From positions 113,881 through 177,880 of IMG/VR virus record IMGVR_UViG_3300035670_013228: DNA of 64,000 nucleotides. One strand, 5' to 3'. Below the pieces are notes generated by a model. It ran no database searches. It was given only the letters and a program-made list of their open reading frames with translations, and was not told where the DNA came from. The first letter of the stretch is position 1, and each line of letters starts with the position of its first letter. This DNA comes from a virus. This document shows positions 50,288-57,604 of the stretch, in pieces. Made by a program: the position numbers and the translations under genes.

Positions 50288-51292
50288 TTAGTCCAGTATA
50301 CTGGCCGCTATCAAACAACCTTTGGCTACTGCATGTAAAGGATCTTTTGAATGCGTAACACTATCTATAGGTAATGGAAAATTATTTTCTAACAATTTTT
50401 CATGTAATTTTTCAATATAACCCTGTGCTTGAGATGTACCTCCAGCAACAACTATTTTAATTGGATTTTTAAACTTAGGTAAAGATTTATGATTTAATAA
50501 AGCTACAGATAATTGTTTTGCTGTATACTCTATTAATCTTTCATAGTACGATGAAACCGCACTCAACACAGGATTTTCGTTAGGTTCTCCTACTTTAAAA
50601 TTTCCTTCTTCTTTCTCGACTTGAACAACACTGTCCGGTTCACCAGTTGCAATAGCACTCATACGGTCTATCCAATCGCCTGACTTAGTTGTACTAAAAA
50701 CAACCGTTGGCTCTCCGTTTAACATAACACAAACATTTGTCATTCCCGCCCCACAACTTACGCCTATTCCCGTATAGTCACACTCTTCTAGTTCAGCATA
50801 ACATAACGCTTCGGCCTCATTCACTGATCGTGCATCATAACCAACTTCTGACAATATTGTTTTGACTACATCTTCATGATATCCAACGTCAAAATCATCG
50901 TCTTCTTGATCGACAGGCTGTGCAGGGACGCAGAACACTATTTTTTCATTTTCTTCTTTTGATTGTCCTACTACTTCTTTTAAAATATATGCTAGAATTC
51001 TTTTTGCATCTTTTTCTTTAACCGATACTACTCCTCTAAACATCGGTCTCCGCGCTGTTTCATTTCTTTCTACTGCTTTTTCGATAGCGTCTTTTCCTAA
51101 TATAATAAAAGATCCGTCGCTATCTTTAATAAAGATCTTACCCTTTAGACCTTTTTCTATCATTTTATTAGCTACTGGCGTCGATGGTTTTATCACATAA
51201 AAAGCATCTCTAAAATCCTTGAAAGATATACCTTCATTATTTTGACTAGCCATAACTATATAAGAAGTACCAACGTCAAGACCCTTACTCAT
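50288..51292 (-). CDS. Actin/Hsp70-superfamily ATPase
   Basis: 334 residues with the ASKHA fold: phosphate 1 GLDVGTSYIVMA, phosphate 2 GIGVSCGAGMTNV, and adenosine motif IVVAGGTSQAQG. The connecting helices include IVFCVPAQPV. The protein lacks the typical Hsp70 substrate domain, so it may be a filament-forming phage cytoskeletal protein (ParM/PhuZ-like role) or a chaperone-type ATPase. No partner gene is recognisable. Confidence 0.75.
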   Translation of the reverse strand: MSKGLDVGTSYIVMASQNNEGISFKDFRDAFYVIKPSTPVANKMIEKGLKGKIFIKDSDGSFIILGKDAIEKAVERNETARRPMFRGVVSVKEKDAKRILAYILKEVVGQSKEENEKIVFCVPAQPVDQEDDDFDVGYHEDVVKTILSEVGYDARSVNEAEALCYAELEECDYTGIGVSCGAGMTNVCVMLNGEPTVVFSTTKSGDWIDRMSAIATGEPDSVVQVEKEEGNFKVGEPNENPVLSAVSSYYERLIEYTAKQLSVALLNHKSLPKFKNPIKIVVAGGTSQAQGYIEKLHEKLLENNFPLPIDSVTHSKDPLHAVAKGCLIAASILD

Positions 51293-51296
51293 ATTT

Positions 51297-51593
51297 TTAT
51301 CCTTTCATATTTTTTAATTTATTTATTGATGATTCTAAATTATCTGTTGTGTTTTTAGTTTCACCAAGACTAGTATATTTTTTTTCTAGATTATCCGTAC
51401 TTATTTTTGTAACTATTTTTTTTTCATCTATATTTATCGAGTTTTGATTTGTATGGTTTGTTGAATTTTTATGTGGCCTGATTGAATATTCTATATTAGA
51501 ATTATTATTACTTTTAATTAAATATCCAATAAAAAAAGAAACTATATTTAGTAAACATAATAGTATAAATATTTGACTATTAAAATCAATCAT
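51297..51593 (-). CDS. Membrane-anchored hypothetical protein
   Basis: About 98 residues from ATG 51593 (an ATG at 51611 is also possible). FILLCLLNIVSFFIGYLI is one membrane span, followed by a charged linker and a coiled C-terminus. It precedes the actin-like gene by four bases; membrane anchoring of that ATPase is an idea only. A GTGTATWAT element lies about 30 bases before the ATG. Confidence 0.5.
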   Translation of the reverse strand: MIDFNSQIFILLCLLNIVSFFIGYLIKSNNNSNIEYSIRPHKNSTNHTNQNSINIDEKKIVTKISTDNLEKKYTSLGETKNTTDNLESSINKLKNMKG

Positions 51594-51622
51594 ATTTTTT
51601 CTCAATAACATGTTTACTTTTT

Positions 51623-51632
51623 ATAATACACT
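51623..51632 (-). promoter_or_regulatory. GTGTATWAT-type element at 51.6 kb
   Basis: Minus strand AGTGTATTAT, about 30 bases before the preferred ATG at 51593, in the gap before the membrane-anchored protein gene. Confidence 0.4.
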
Positions 51633-51633
51633 A

Positions 51634-52908
51634 TTATATTAGTATCTCTTTGATTATATTTCCATTATCAATAATTTTAACAGGTCTATTTCCTGGAGCT
51701 ATTAGATGTTTATTATGATCAATGCCTAATAGATTATATAGTGTGGCGCCCCAGTCCTCTACGCCCACCGGATCGTCCTGTGGTTCGCTTGCTGTGTCGT
51801 TGCTGGAGCCGTATACCAGCCCTTTTTTAATTCCTCCGCCTGCCATGACTATAGAAAAAACACGCGGCCAATGATCGCGCCCAGCGGTTGGATTTATTTT
51901 TGGAGTACGACCAAATTCTGTGGCAACACAAACCAGCGTTGAATCTAATAGACCTTTTTCATCTAGATCATTTATTAGTGCAGAAAAAGCTTTGTCGAAA
52001 GATGGCAACTGACTACCTATATTTAGTGCTATATTATCGTGATGATCCCATCCGCCATAAGTTACGTTCACGAATCTGACCCCGGCTTCTACCAATCTTC
52101 TGCTTAGTAGTAATCTCATTCCAGCAGCAGTTTTACCATAAATTTCTTTGGTCTTATCGTCTTCTTTGTTAATATCGAATGCTTGTATAGCCTGAGACGA
52201 ATTCATAATATCATAAGCATTTTGATAAAAAGAATTCATAGAATCCAAAGAGTCCGACTTTTGCCTAACATTGAACTCTTTGTTGACTATTTCTAGCATC
52301 GCTTTTCTTTTATCAAATCTATTTATAGATATTCCATCTGGTAGTGTTAAATCTCTAACTTTAAAGTTTGGATCTTCTGGATTTCCACCAAGACTAAATG
52401 ATGAATAACTGTGACTAAGATATCCGGCACCAGCAAATTCGTTGGGTACATTAGGTACTGTTATATATGGAGGTAAATTATTCCTGACTCCTAATTGTTG
52501 ACTGACTACTGATCCTAAACTCGGATACTGAATGGCTGGACTAGGACGATATCCAGTAAACATATTATTAGTTCCACGCTCATGTGCTGTTTCACTATGA
52601 GTCATGGATCTGATAATGCTAATTTTGTTCGCTATTTTTGCAGTTTCTGTTAGGTATTGACTAAAAAATATTCCAGGAATACTGGTTGATATACTATTCA
52701 AAGGACCCCTATAATCAACCGGACTATTAGGTTTTGGATCAAAGGTTTCTTGATGAGCATATCCGCCCGGTAGATAAATATAAATCACTGACTGTGCTTT
52801 TGCTTCCTTCACAGAAGGTTCTTCTGCTCTTAATTTTAGGTAGTCTCCAAGATTTAATCCTAGATATCCTAAAACACCTGTGTTGATAAAGCCTCTTCTG
52901 TTAAACAT
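51634..52908 (-). CDS. DUF1501 protein with twin-arginine signal
   Basis: 424 residues from ATG 52908, which has AAAGGATG upstream. The N-terminus MFNRRGFINTGVLGYLGL looks like a Tat signal (RRGF). Family marks include YIYLPGGYAHQETFDPKPN, HSETAHERGTNNMFTGYRP, PYITVPN and TEFGRTPKINPTAGRDHWPR. DUF1501 proteins are sulfatase-fold relatives found in large numbers in Planctomycetota. In a phage it is unusual and probably captured from a host. No obvious catalytic Cys/Ser formylglycine motif is seen. Confidence 0.85.
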   Translation of the reverse strand: MFNRRGFINTGVLGYLGLNLGDYLKLRAEEPSVKEAKAQSVIYIYLPGGYAHQETFDPKPNSPVDYRGPLNSISTSIPGIFFSQYLTETAKIANKISIIRSMTHSETAHERGTNNMFTGYRPSPAIQYPSLGSVVSQQLGVRNNLPPYITVPNVPNEFAGAGYLSHSYSSFSLGGNPEDPNFKVRDLTLPDGISINRFDKRKAMLEIVNKEFNVRQKSDSLDSMNSFYQNAYDIMNSSQAIQAFDINKEDDKTKEIYGKTAAGMRLLLSRRLVEAGVRFVNVTYGGWDHHDNIALNIGSQLPSFDKAFSALINDLDEKGLLDSTLVCVATEFGRTPKINPTAGRDHWPRVFSIVMAGGGIKKGLVYGSSNDTASEPQDDPVGVEDWGATLYNLLGIDHNKHLIAPGNRPVKIIDNGNIIKEILI

Positions 52909-52930
52909 AAAACATCCTTTTCTGGTTATA

Positions 52931-52939
52931 TTATACACT
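52931..52939 (-). promoter_or_regulatory. GTGTATWAT-type element upstream of the DUF1501 gene
   Basis: Minus strand AGTGTATAA, about 23 bases before the ATG and just after the terminator stem. The site also contains two TATAAT-like hexamers, so a -10 of the host polymerase is an alternative reading. Confidence 0.4.
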
Positions 52940-52943
52940 ATTA

Positions 52944-52974
52944 TAGCAAAATAGGTGGGACAAGCCCACCTATC
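52944..52974 (-). terminator. Probable terminator after ruvB
   Basis: Minus strand ATAGGTGGG, loop CTTGT, CCCACCTATTTT. A nine-base stem with a short T-run. It lies 37 bases after the ruvB stop codon. Confidence 0.65.
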
Positions 52975-53010
52975 TTGATTTAAATTAATTGTCTAATTTA
53001 GATACTATTA

Positions 53011-53910
53011 TTAGTTAGTATAGTTTCCTATCACTCTGCCCTTTTGGGTTCGTGATATAAACTTTTTTCTAACTAAATACGGCTCTATACTATTTTCAAT
53101 AGTTTCTACAGCAATACCAGTAAGAGAAGATATCGCTTTTAAGCCTAATGGATTACCCTTGCTACTTAATAGTAAATTCAAATACATTCTGTCATAAGCA
53201 TCCAATCCGTCTTTATCAATACCTTGAATACTAAAAATCTCATCTATAGATTCTGTAGAATTTGGATGACAGGTCTTGTAGTTTTTATACCACTGTAATC
53301 TAGAGTTTAGAATTCTAGGAGTTCCTTTGCTTCTTTTAGCGATCTCAACAAGATCAGTCTCATCAATAGAAATAGAGAGTTTATCACAGTTCGATCTTGC
53401 TAGTTTAGCTAAATCAGTATCGTTATAAAAACTAAGATGTTCTTTGATACTGAATCTATCATAAAATGGTTGACTTAAACTACCACCACTAGTTGTTGCT
53501 CCTACCAAAGTAAAAGCTGGAAGATCAATAGTTTCTGGTTTTTTCTCTAGAGTAATAGTTAATACAAAGTCTTCCATAACAGGATACAAAAATTCTTCAA
53601 CAAGTTTTGGTAGCCTGTGAATTTCATCAATAAATAGAACTGATCGTGGTGCAATTCCCATAAGATATGGAATAATATTTTTAACACTTCTGAGATTTGC
53701 CGCGTTGGTTGTGTACAGATTCACGTTCAATTCGTTGGCGATAGCACTCGCTATGGTAGTTTTGCCAAGGCCCGGTGGCCCATCTATTAAAGTATGTGGC
53801 ATCACGGTTGATGTTTTTAAACAGCCCGTCACGCTGACTTTTAGCCTGTTAATCACATCATCTTGCCCAAGAATTTCGCTAAATTTAGTTGGCCTTATAC
53901 CTTTAGACAT
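53011..53910 (-). CDS. ruvB: RuvB-like Holliday junction helicase
   Basis: 299 residues. IRPTKFSEILGQDDVINRLK matches RuvB's start, Walker A is DGPPGLGKTT (43-52), Walker B is LFIDEIHRL, sensor 1 LVGATTSGG, arginine finger region FYDRFSIKEHL, and the C-terminal winged helix includes GNPLGLKAISSLTGIAVETI. It branch-migrates Holliday junctions with a RuvA-type partner. Rare in phages. Overlaps the next gene by eight bases. Confidence 0.88.
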   Translation of the reverse strand: MSKGIRPTKFSEILGQDDVINRLKVSVTGCLKTSTVMPHTLIDGPPGLGKTTIASAIANELNVNLYTTNAANLRSVKNIIPYLMGIAPRSVLFIDEIHRLPKLVEEFLYPVMEDFVLTITLEKKPETIDLPAFTLVGATTSGGSLSQPFYDRFSIKEHLSFYNDTDLAKLARSNCDKLSISIDETDLVEIAKRSKGTPRILNSRLQWYKNYKTCHPNSTESIDEIFSIQGIDKDGLDAYDRMYLNLLLSSKGNPLGLKAISSLTGIAVETIENSIEPYLVRKKFISRTQKGRVIGNYTN

Positions 53911-54328
53911 TTTTTATCTCCAATGATTTTAATGATAACTCAATAAGTTGTACGGCATTATCGGTTTGATTAATTAGATACGTTTTAGTTAGTATGTCTT
54001 TAGCCTCTTGATTTTCAATGCCATACTGAACCAGTATTTTAACACATTTGTTTAACAAGTCAACCGGAATTCTTAATTCAGATTTATTGTGTTCTATTGC
54101 ATCCTCGTTTGCGTTGGGCTTTTTCTTTACTTTAGATTGATTGCTATATTTGATTTTTATGTTGTCTATTGTTTTTGGCCTAAACACTGTTCCACAATCA
54201 CAAACGATCTTGAAATTTTTGGTCTTGACTTCTCGTAAAAATAACCAATGATTAGCACCACAATTTTCAGACGGACATCTATATAGAAAAGAAGCATCAA
54301 CCTCAATCGGTTTCAGGTGTTTCATCAT
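53903..54328 (-). CDS. Zinc-ribbon protein with possible RuvA domain III-like end
   Basis: 141 residues. N-terminus has CPSENCGANHW and CDCGTVF, a zinc ribbon. The C-terminal helices (DLLNKCVKILVQYGIENQEA) have the A..AL..LGY..QEA pattern of RuvA domain III, the part that binds RuvB. Overlaps ruvB by eight bases. A RuvB-partner role is an inference worth testing. Confidence 0.45.
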   Translation of the reverse strand: MMKHLKPIEVDASFLYRCPSENCGANHWLFLREVKTKNFKIVCDCGTVFRPKTIDNIKIKYSNQSKVKKKPNANEDAIEHNKSELRIPVDLLNKCVKILVQYGIENQEAKDILTKTYLINQTDNAVQLIELSLKSLEIKNV

Positions 54329-54719
54329 CTTTTATCCAGAAAACAAAATCATTGATCTGTTCATCATAAGCGGACTCTATCATGCCCTTACTTGCTAATG
54401 ATGATAGCATATTACTAACTAGTCGTCCATTCATTTCTTCTATAATTTGTGAAAATATTTTTTCATCAATTAAGTATCTTGACTCATTTGTGATTTTATG
54501 TTTTTGTTCTTTAGCCAGACTCTTAACTATGACCAGAGATTCTTGCTGAGTTAAAATTTGATCCATCTCCTCCAAATCATCTTGACTAATTTCTGTAATA
54601 AGTTTTGTAAACTCGTCAGGATCATCTCCTATGCTTTTATCGAAACCATTGAATACAAGTTTTCTGGCCGACCTTGTAAACTCTTCTAAATCATCTATAA
54701 TATAGTTTTGTTTACCCAT
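54303..54719 (-). CDS. Hypothetical helical protein
   Basis: 138 residues, acidic and helical. SRYLIDEKIFSQIIEEMNGRLVSNML and MIESAYDEQINDFVFWIKDD. No family. Its stop overlaps the zinc-ribbon gene by 26 bases. Confidence 0.5.
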   Translation of the reverse strand: MGKQNYIIDDLEEFTRSARKLVFNGFDKSIGDDPDEFTKLITEISQDDLEEMDQILTQQESLVIVKSLAKEQKHKITNESRYLIDEKIFSQIIEEMNGRLVSNMLSSLASKGMIESAYDEQINDFVFWIKDDETPETD

Positions 54720-54733
54720 GTCTTTCTCCGTAT

Positions 54734-55126
54734 TTAGTTTAGGATATCAAATAATCCTTTGTAGTAATGTGGTTGTAATACAAAATGAACAGCATGACTT
54801 TGAATGTGGTTTAAGTATTCTCTTGCTAATCCAGCGTTAACAAAATATTCTTTTTTCCATATGGGTTGTTTCTGATAGTTACTCCCCAAATACTGGAAGT
54901 TTTTAGGCTTCTCAGTATTGGAGAAATAACTATTCACAGGAAATGACTTTTTGGGAAAATTAACATACCAAACATTTGATGATCCTTCGACTATATCATT
55001 TAGAGTATCATATAGCATTTTACCCCAAGCGTCCCAAGCGGCGGGATCAAACTTGAAATAGTGCTTATATTTGTCTTGAGCATCATCATAATCATGCTCA
55101 TCGTTATAGTCATCATCTTCGTGCAT
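54734..55126 (-). CDS. Hypothetical protein
   Basis: 130 residues. Acidic His-rich start (MHEDDDYNDEHDYDDAQD), followed by aromatic stretches (YFKFDPAAWDAWGKMLYDTL, KPKNFQYLGSNYQKQPIWKK). No family recognised. Between the HTH protein and the recombination genes. Confidence 0.5.
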   Translation of the reverse strand: MHEDDDYNDEHDYDDAQDKYKHYFKFDPAAWDAWGKMLYDTLNDIVEGSSNVWYVNFPKKSFPVNSYFSNTEKPKNFQYLGSNYQKQPIWKKEYFVNAGLAREYLNHIQSHAVHFVLQPHYYKGLFDILN

Positions 55127-55131
55127 ACTAC

Positions 55132-55389
55132 TTACCTATAACTGTATCTATTTTGATTGGCTACATTTTTACGATTGCGTCCTCTACGACCCTTAAATCC
55201 TAGTCTCTTTATGAGATTATTAATCGTTTGGCGACTAAGATAGTACTTATTACCATAAAAGGTATTATTTTCAAAATGATAGTAAAGACCTTTTGCTGAT
55301 CCTAGTTCACTCATCAATTCAATAAACTTTTTCTTAGCTTCTTCATTAGCTAATAAAAGCTGTAAAAGAGGATTAATGTGTCTACCCAT
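55132..55389 (-). CDS. Putative helix-turn-helix protein
   Basis: About 85 residues from ATG 55389, chosen for the AAGGAGAAAA site. YLSRQTINNLIKRLGFKGRRG suggests a helix-turn-helix with a basic C-terminus (RGRNRKNVANQNRYSYR). Probably DNA-binding. A large hairpin lies between it and the upstream primase gene. Confidence 0.55.
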   Translation of the reverse strand: MGRHINPLLQLLLANEEAKKKFIELMSELGSAKGLYYHFENNTFYGNKYYLSRQTINNLIKRLGFKGRRGRNRKNVANQNRYSYR

Positions 55390-55418
55390 TTGTTTTCTCC
55401 TTGTTTTATTATAAGGTT

Positions 55419-55455
55419 GTGTCAAAGGGTATAGAGTCTCCTATACCCCTGACAC
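55419..55455. repeat. Long inverted repeat (possible terminator or processing hairpin)
   Basis: GTGTCA, two bases, GGGTATAG, loop AGTCTC, CTATACCC, one base, TGACAC. Two stacked stems of 6 and 8 bp. There is no T-run, so it is not a typical rho-independent terminator; RNA processing or mRNA stability is as likely. Between the primase gene and the helix-turn-helix gene. Confidence 0.55.
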
Positions 55456-55462
55456 GGAACCC

Positions 55463-56605
55463 TCATCCAATACAAAACTTGTCACTAAGTTGATTAGCCA
55501 AATCTTTTGCCGCACTACTAAGGAAACGATTATTACTAAAATAGAGAGGCGTTGAGACTTGATTAAGGAACTCTACAACGGTCTTTAAAAGTTTGGTCTG
55601 CTGACCATCAAGGTTTATATCCTCGTCAGGCAGAGCGTCCTTTAACTCCGTAGACCCATTCTCATCGTCCATCAGAGTATCGTCATCATTCGGATGGACC
55701 GGCACTGGATCGCCATAAGTCTTATACATTTTAGTTTTCTGGAAATAAACAGCCTTCTGATTATTAAGATCCTCTGTGCTGTTTGTATAAGTCATCTGGT
55801 TGAGAATATCAGCAGCAACATTAACTGATACTGGAACACCAGTAATATCAGACTGCTTATAAGCCTTAGCATAACCCTTATACCATTCGTCGCTACATTT
55901 CTCAGGAATTATCTGTAGAGTAGCGGGTTGACCAGTAAGAGCAGACTTTAGATCGGCAACATTAATTGGTTGACCAGTACTACCATAAAGAATACTGGTA
56001 AAATAAGGAGCCTTCTTTTCCCATTCCTTACGCCACCAAGTATATGGTACACGATAAATCTGATTGGGCTTAATCGCCCTTGGATCGCCATCAAAATAGT
56101 TTACCAACTTCTTTTGAAGGCCATTCCAGAAAGTTTTGTTGCTTCCAACAATTTTACGACTAGCATCATCAAAAATCCAGTAACACTGATAGCCATTACG
56201 AGTATCAACTACCCAACTAGGCTTAACTGGAAAATCATTGATCTTTTTGAGGAATTGCTTTTTCTTAGTCATAACAACGCTGGGCTTAAAATACTTTCCG
56301 TCGCTATCACGACCAGCATCCATATCACAAAAGCAACAAGTAAATTGCTTGATAGCATATAGTTTACGTCCACCATTTACATAAAAATAAACATCTGAGT
56401 GGTTTGAGATATTAGCCTGTAGAGCATCTTCAAGATCGCTAGTATGACTCATACTGCTAATCTTCTTACGAGGATTACCGTTATAAACAAAGATGTTGTT
56501 CTGTCTAAAAGAACTCAAAAACCTATGCTGTTCTGCTGCGTATCCATTAGCATGAGCATTATTATTCTTATCGAAAGGATTAAATCCAATATTATCGCTA
56601 AACAT
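55463..56605 (-). CDS. Archaeo-eukaryotic primase-like protein
   Basis: 380 residues from ATG 56605 (AAGGAA upstream); a longer reading to 56698 would run through a tRNA-like element. FCDMDAGRDSDGKYFKPS supplies the DxD metal residues, SWVVDTRNGYQCYWIFDD is the RepB/AEP SGxGxHxYW-like strand, and DPRAIKPNQIYRVPYT is the conserved C-terminal segment. It is a second primase besides the DnaG-like one. May prime recombination-dependent replication. Confidence 0.6.
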   Translation of the reverse strand: MFSDNIGFNPFDKNNNAHANGYAAEQHRFLSSFRQNNIFVYNGNPRKKISSMSHTSDLEDALQANISNHSDVYFYVNGGRKLYAIKQFTCCFCDMDAGRDSDGKYFKPSVVMTKKKQFLKKINDFPVKPSWVVDTRNGYQCYWIFDDASRKIVGSNKTFWNGLQKKLVNYFDGDPRAIKPNQIYRVPYTWWRKEWEKKAPYFTSILYGSTGQPINVADLKSALTGQPATLQIIPEKCSDEWYKGYAKAYKQSDITGVPVSVNVAADILNQMTYTNSTEDLNNQKAVYFQKTKMYKTYGDPVPVHPNDDDTLMDDENGSTELKDALPDEDINLDGQQTKLLKTVVEFLNQVSTPLYFSNNRFLSSAAKDLANQLSDKFCIG

Positions 56606-56671
56606 TTTAGTATTCCTTATTTTCCTGTAAACCTTGTTGGGAGAGGCACCATACCTATCATAGTCAACAAA

Positions 56672-56717
56672 AGAGTGTTGGCGGGATCGAACCGCCATAG
56701 CCCAAATTGCTCACTCC
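56672..56717 (-). other. tRNA-like element lacking the anticodon arm
   Basis: Minus strand: GGAGTG (56717-56712) pairs with CACTCT (56677-56672); AGC-AATTTGG-GCT forms a D-arm-like hairpin; GGCGG-TTCGATC-CCGCC is a perfect T-arm. No anticodon or variable arm. It is 46 bases long and lies between rIIB and the primase. It could be a decayed tRNA or a functional tRNA mimic. Confidence 0.55.
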
Positions 56718-56724
56718 GTTTTTA

Positions 56725-57576
56725 TCAAACATAATCCTGATCAGGATCATAGTCTTCATCTTCATCTTCATACTGATTCCAATAATCATCATCATACTCG
56801 TCATATAACTGCTCTTCATCGTCATCATAAGAGTCTTCGCTAAACTCAGCCTTGTAAAGAGGCTTTAGTAGTTCGCCTTGATATTCACCAACAACTTCAT
56901 ATCGACAAGTACGAAGTTTCTCATGATTACAATCACTAGGAACGCTGACAACATCCTTTGGATTGATCTTGACAATCATAATATGATCGCCACTATCAGC
57001 ACTACCATAATTAGCCACATAGTTCAAAGCACCAGCATGAAGTCCCTGAGAGCAACCAACACTACGATTGTCGTCAACCTTAGCCCTATTCATTTGGCAA
57101 ACTTGTCCAACATGATTATCAAATGTGCCAGCATACTTATCCATATAATCGCTGCGAACAGCCTTGTATGCTAGAAAATGACCATCCTCAGTTATTGGCA
57201 GATGTTCATGCTCCAAGAAATCATACAGTTCCTTTTGGCTCTGCATACTAGGATTTTCCATAAGATTATTCAAGAAGTTTACAAGAGGCTGAAACGGTAA
57301 TCCCTTACTCATAAACTCTAGAATACGCTTACTAATGCTACCATGAACTTCTTCGCCATCAAAAAGCACCTTGCCGTTCTTGACTTCAACCAGACCATCA
57401 CTAAATGATGATACTGCCTTTTCAATATCCACCAGATCTAGCAACTCATCATTTGTTGCTGTTGGTAGAGCCTCAAGAATCAACTTGTAATTAATATGAT
57501 CTGGAATAACTTGATAAGCCTTATTATTCAAGATCAGTGTCAAATTACCATCAACCCACATAAACGGAACGCTCAT
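56725..57576 (-). CDS. rIIB-like protein
   Basis: 283 residues. Matches the phage T4 rIIB family: VPFMWVDGNLTLILN at the start, KRILEFMSKGLPFQPLVNFL, then EHEHLPITEDGHFLAYKAV, and CSQGLHAGALNYVANYGSAD. The tail is a long Asp/Glu/Tyr stretch. rIIB works with rIIA. Function in T4 is linked to lysis timing and resistance to host exclusion. Next gene, rIIA, starts 28 bases upstream. Confidence 0.8.
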   Translation of the reverse strand: MSVPFMWVDGNLTLILNNKAYQVIPDHINYKLILEALPTATNDELLDLVDIEKAVSSFSDGLVEVKNGKVLFDGEEVHGSISKRILEFMSKGLPFQPLVNFLNNLMENPSMQSQKELYDFLEHEHLPITEDGHFLAYKAVRSDYMDKYAGTFDNHVGQVCQMNRAKVDDNRSVGCSQGLHAGALNYVANYGSADSGDHIMIVKINPKDVVSVPSDCNHEKLRTCRYEVVGEYQGELLKPLYKAEFSEDSYDDDEEQLYDEYDDDYWNQYEDEDEDYDPDQDYV

Positions 57577-57604
57577 TTTAATTTCTCCTCTTTTCCTGTG
57601 AAAT

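Noticed and set aside
55409-55414. TATAAT hexamer just before the helix-turn-helix gene considered as a promoter
   Set aside because: No acceptable -35 hexamer at 16-18 bases; the nearest TTGACA is only six bases away.
55970-56362. Plus-strand reading frame of 130 residues within the AEP primase
   Set aside because: Antisense shadow; the minus-strand frame carries the primase motifs.
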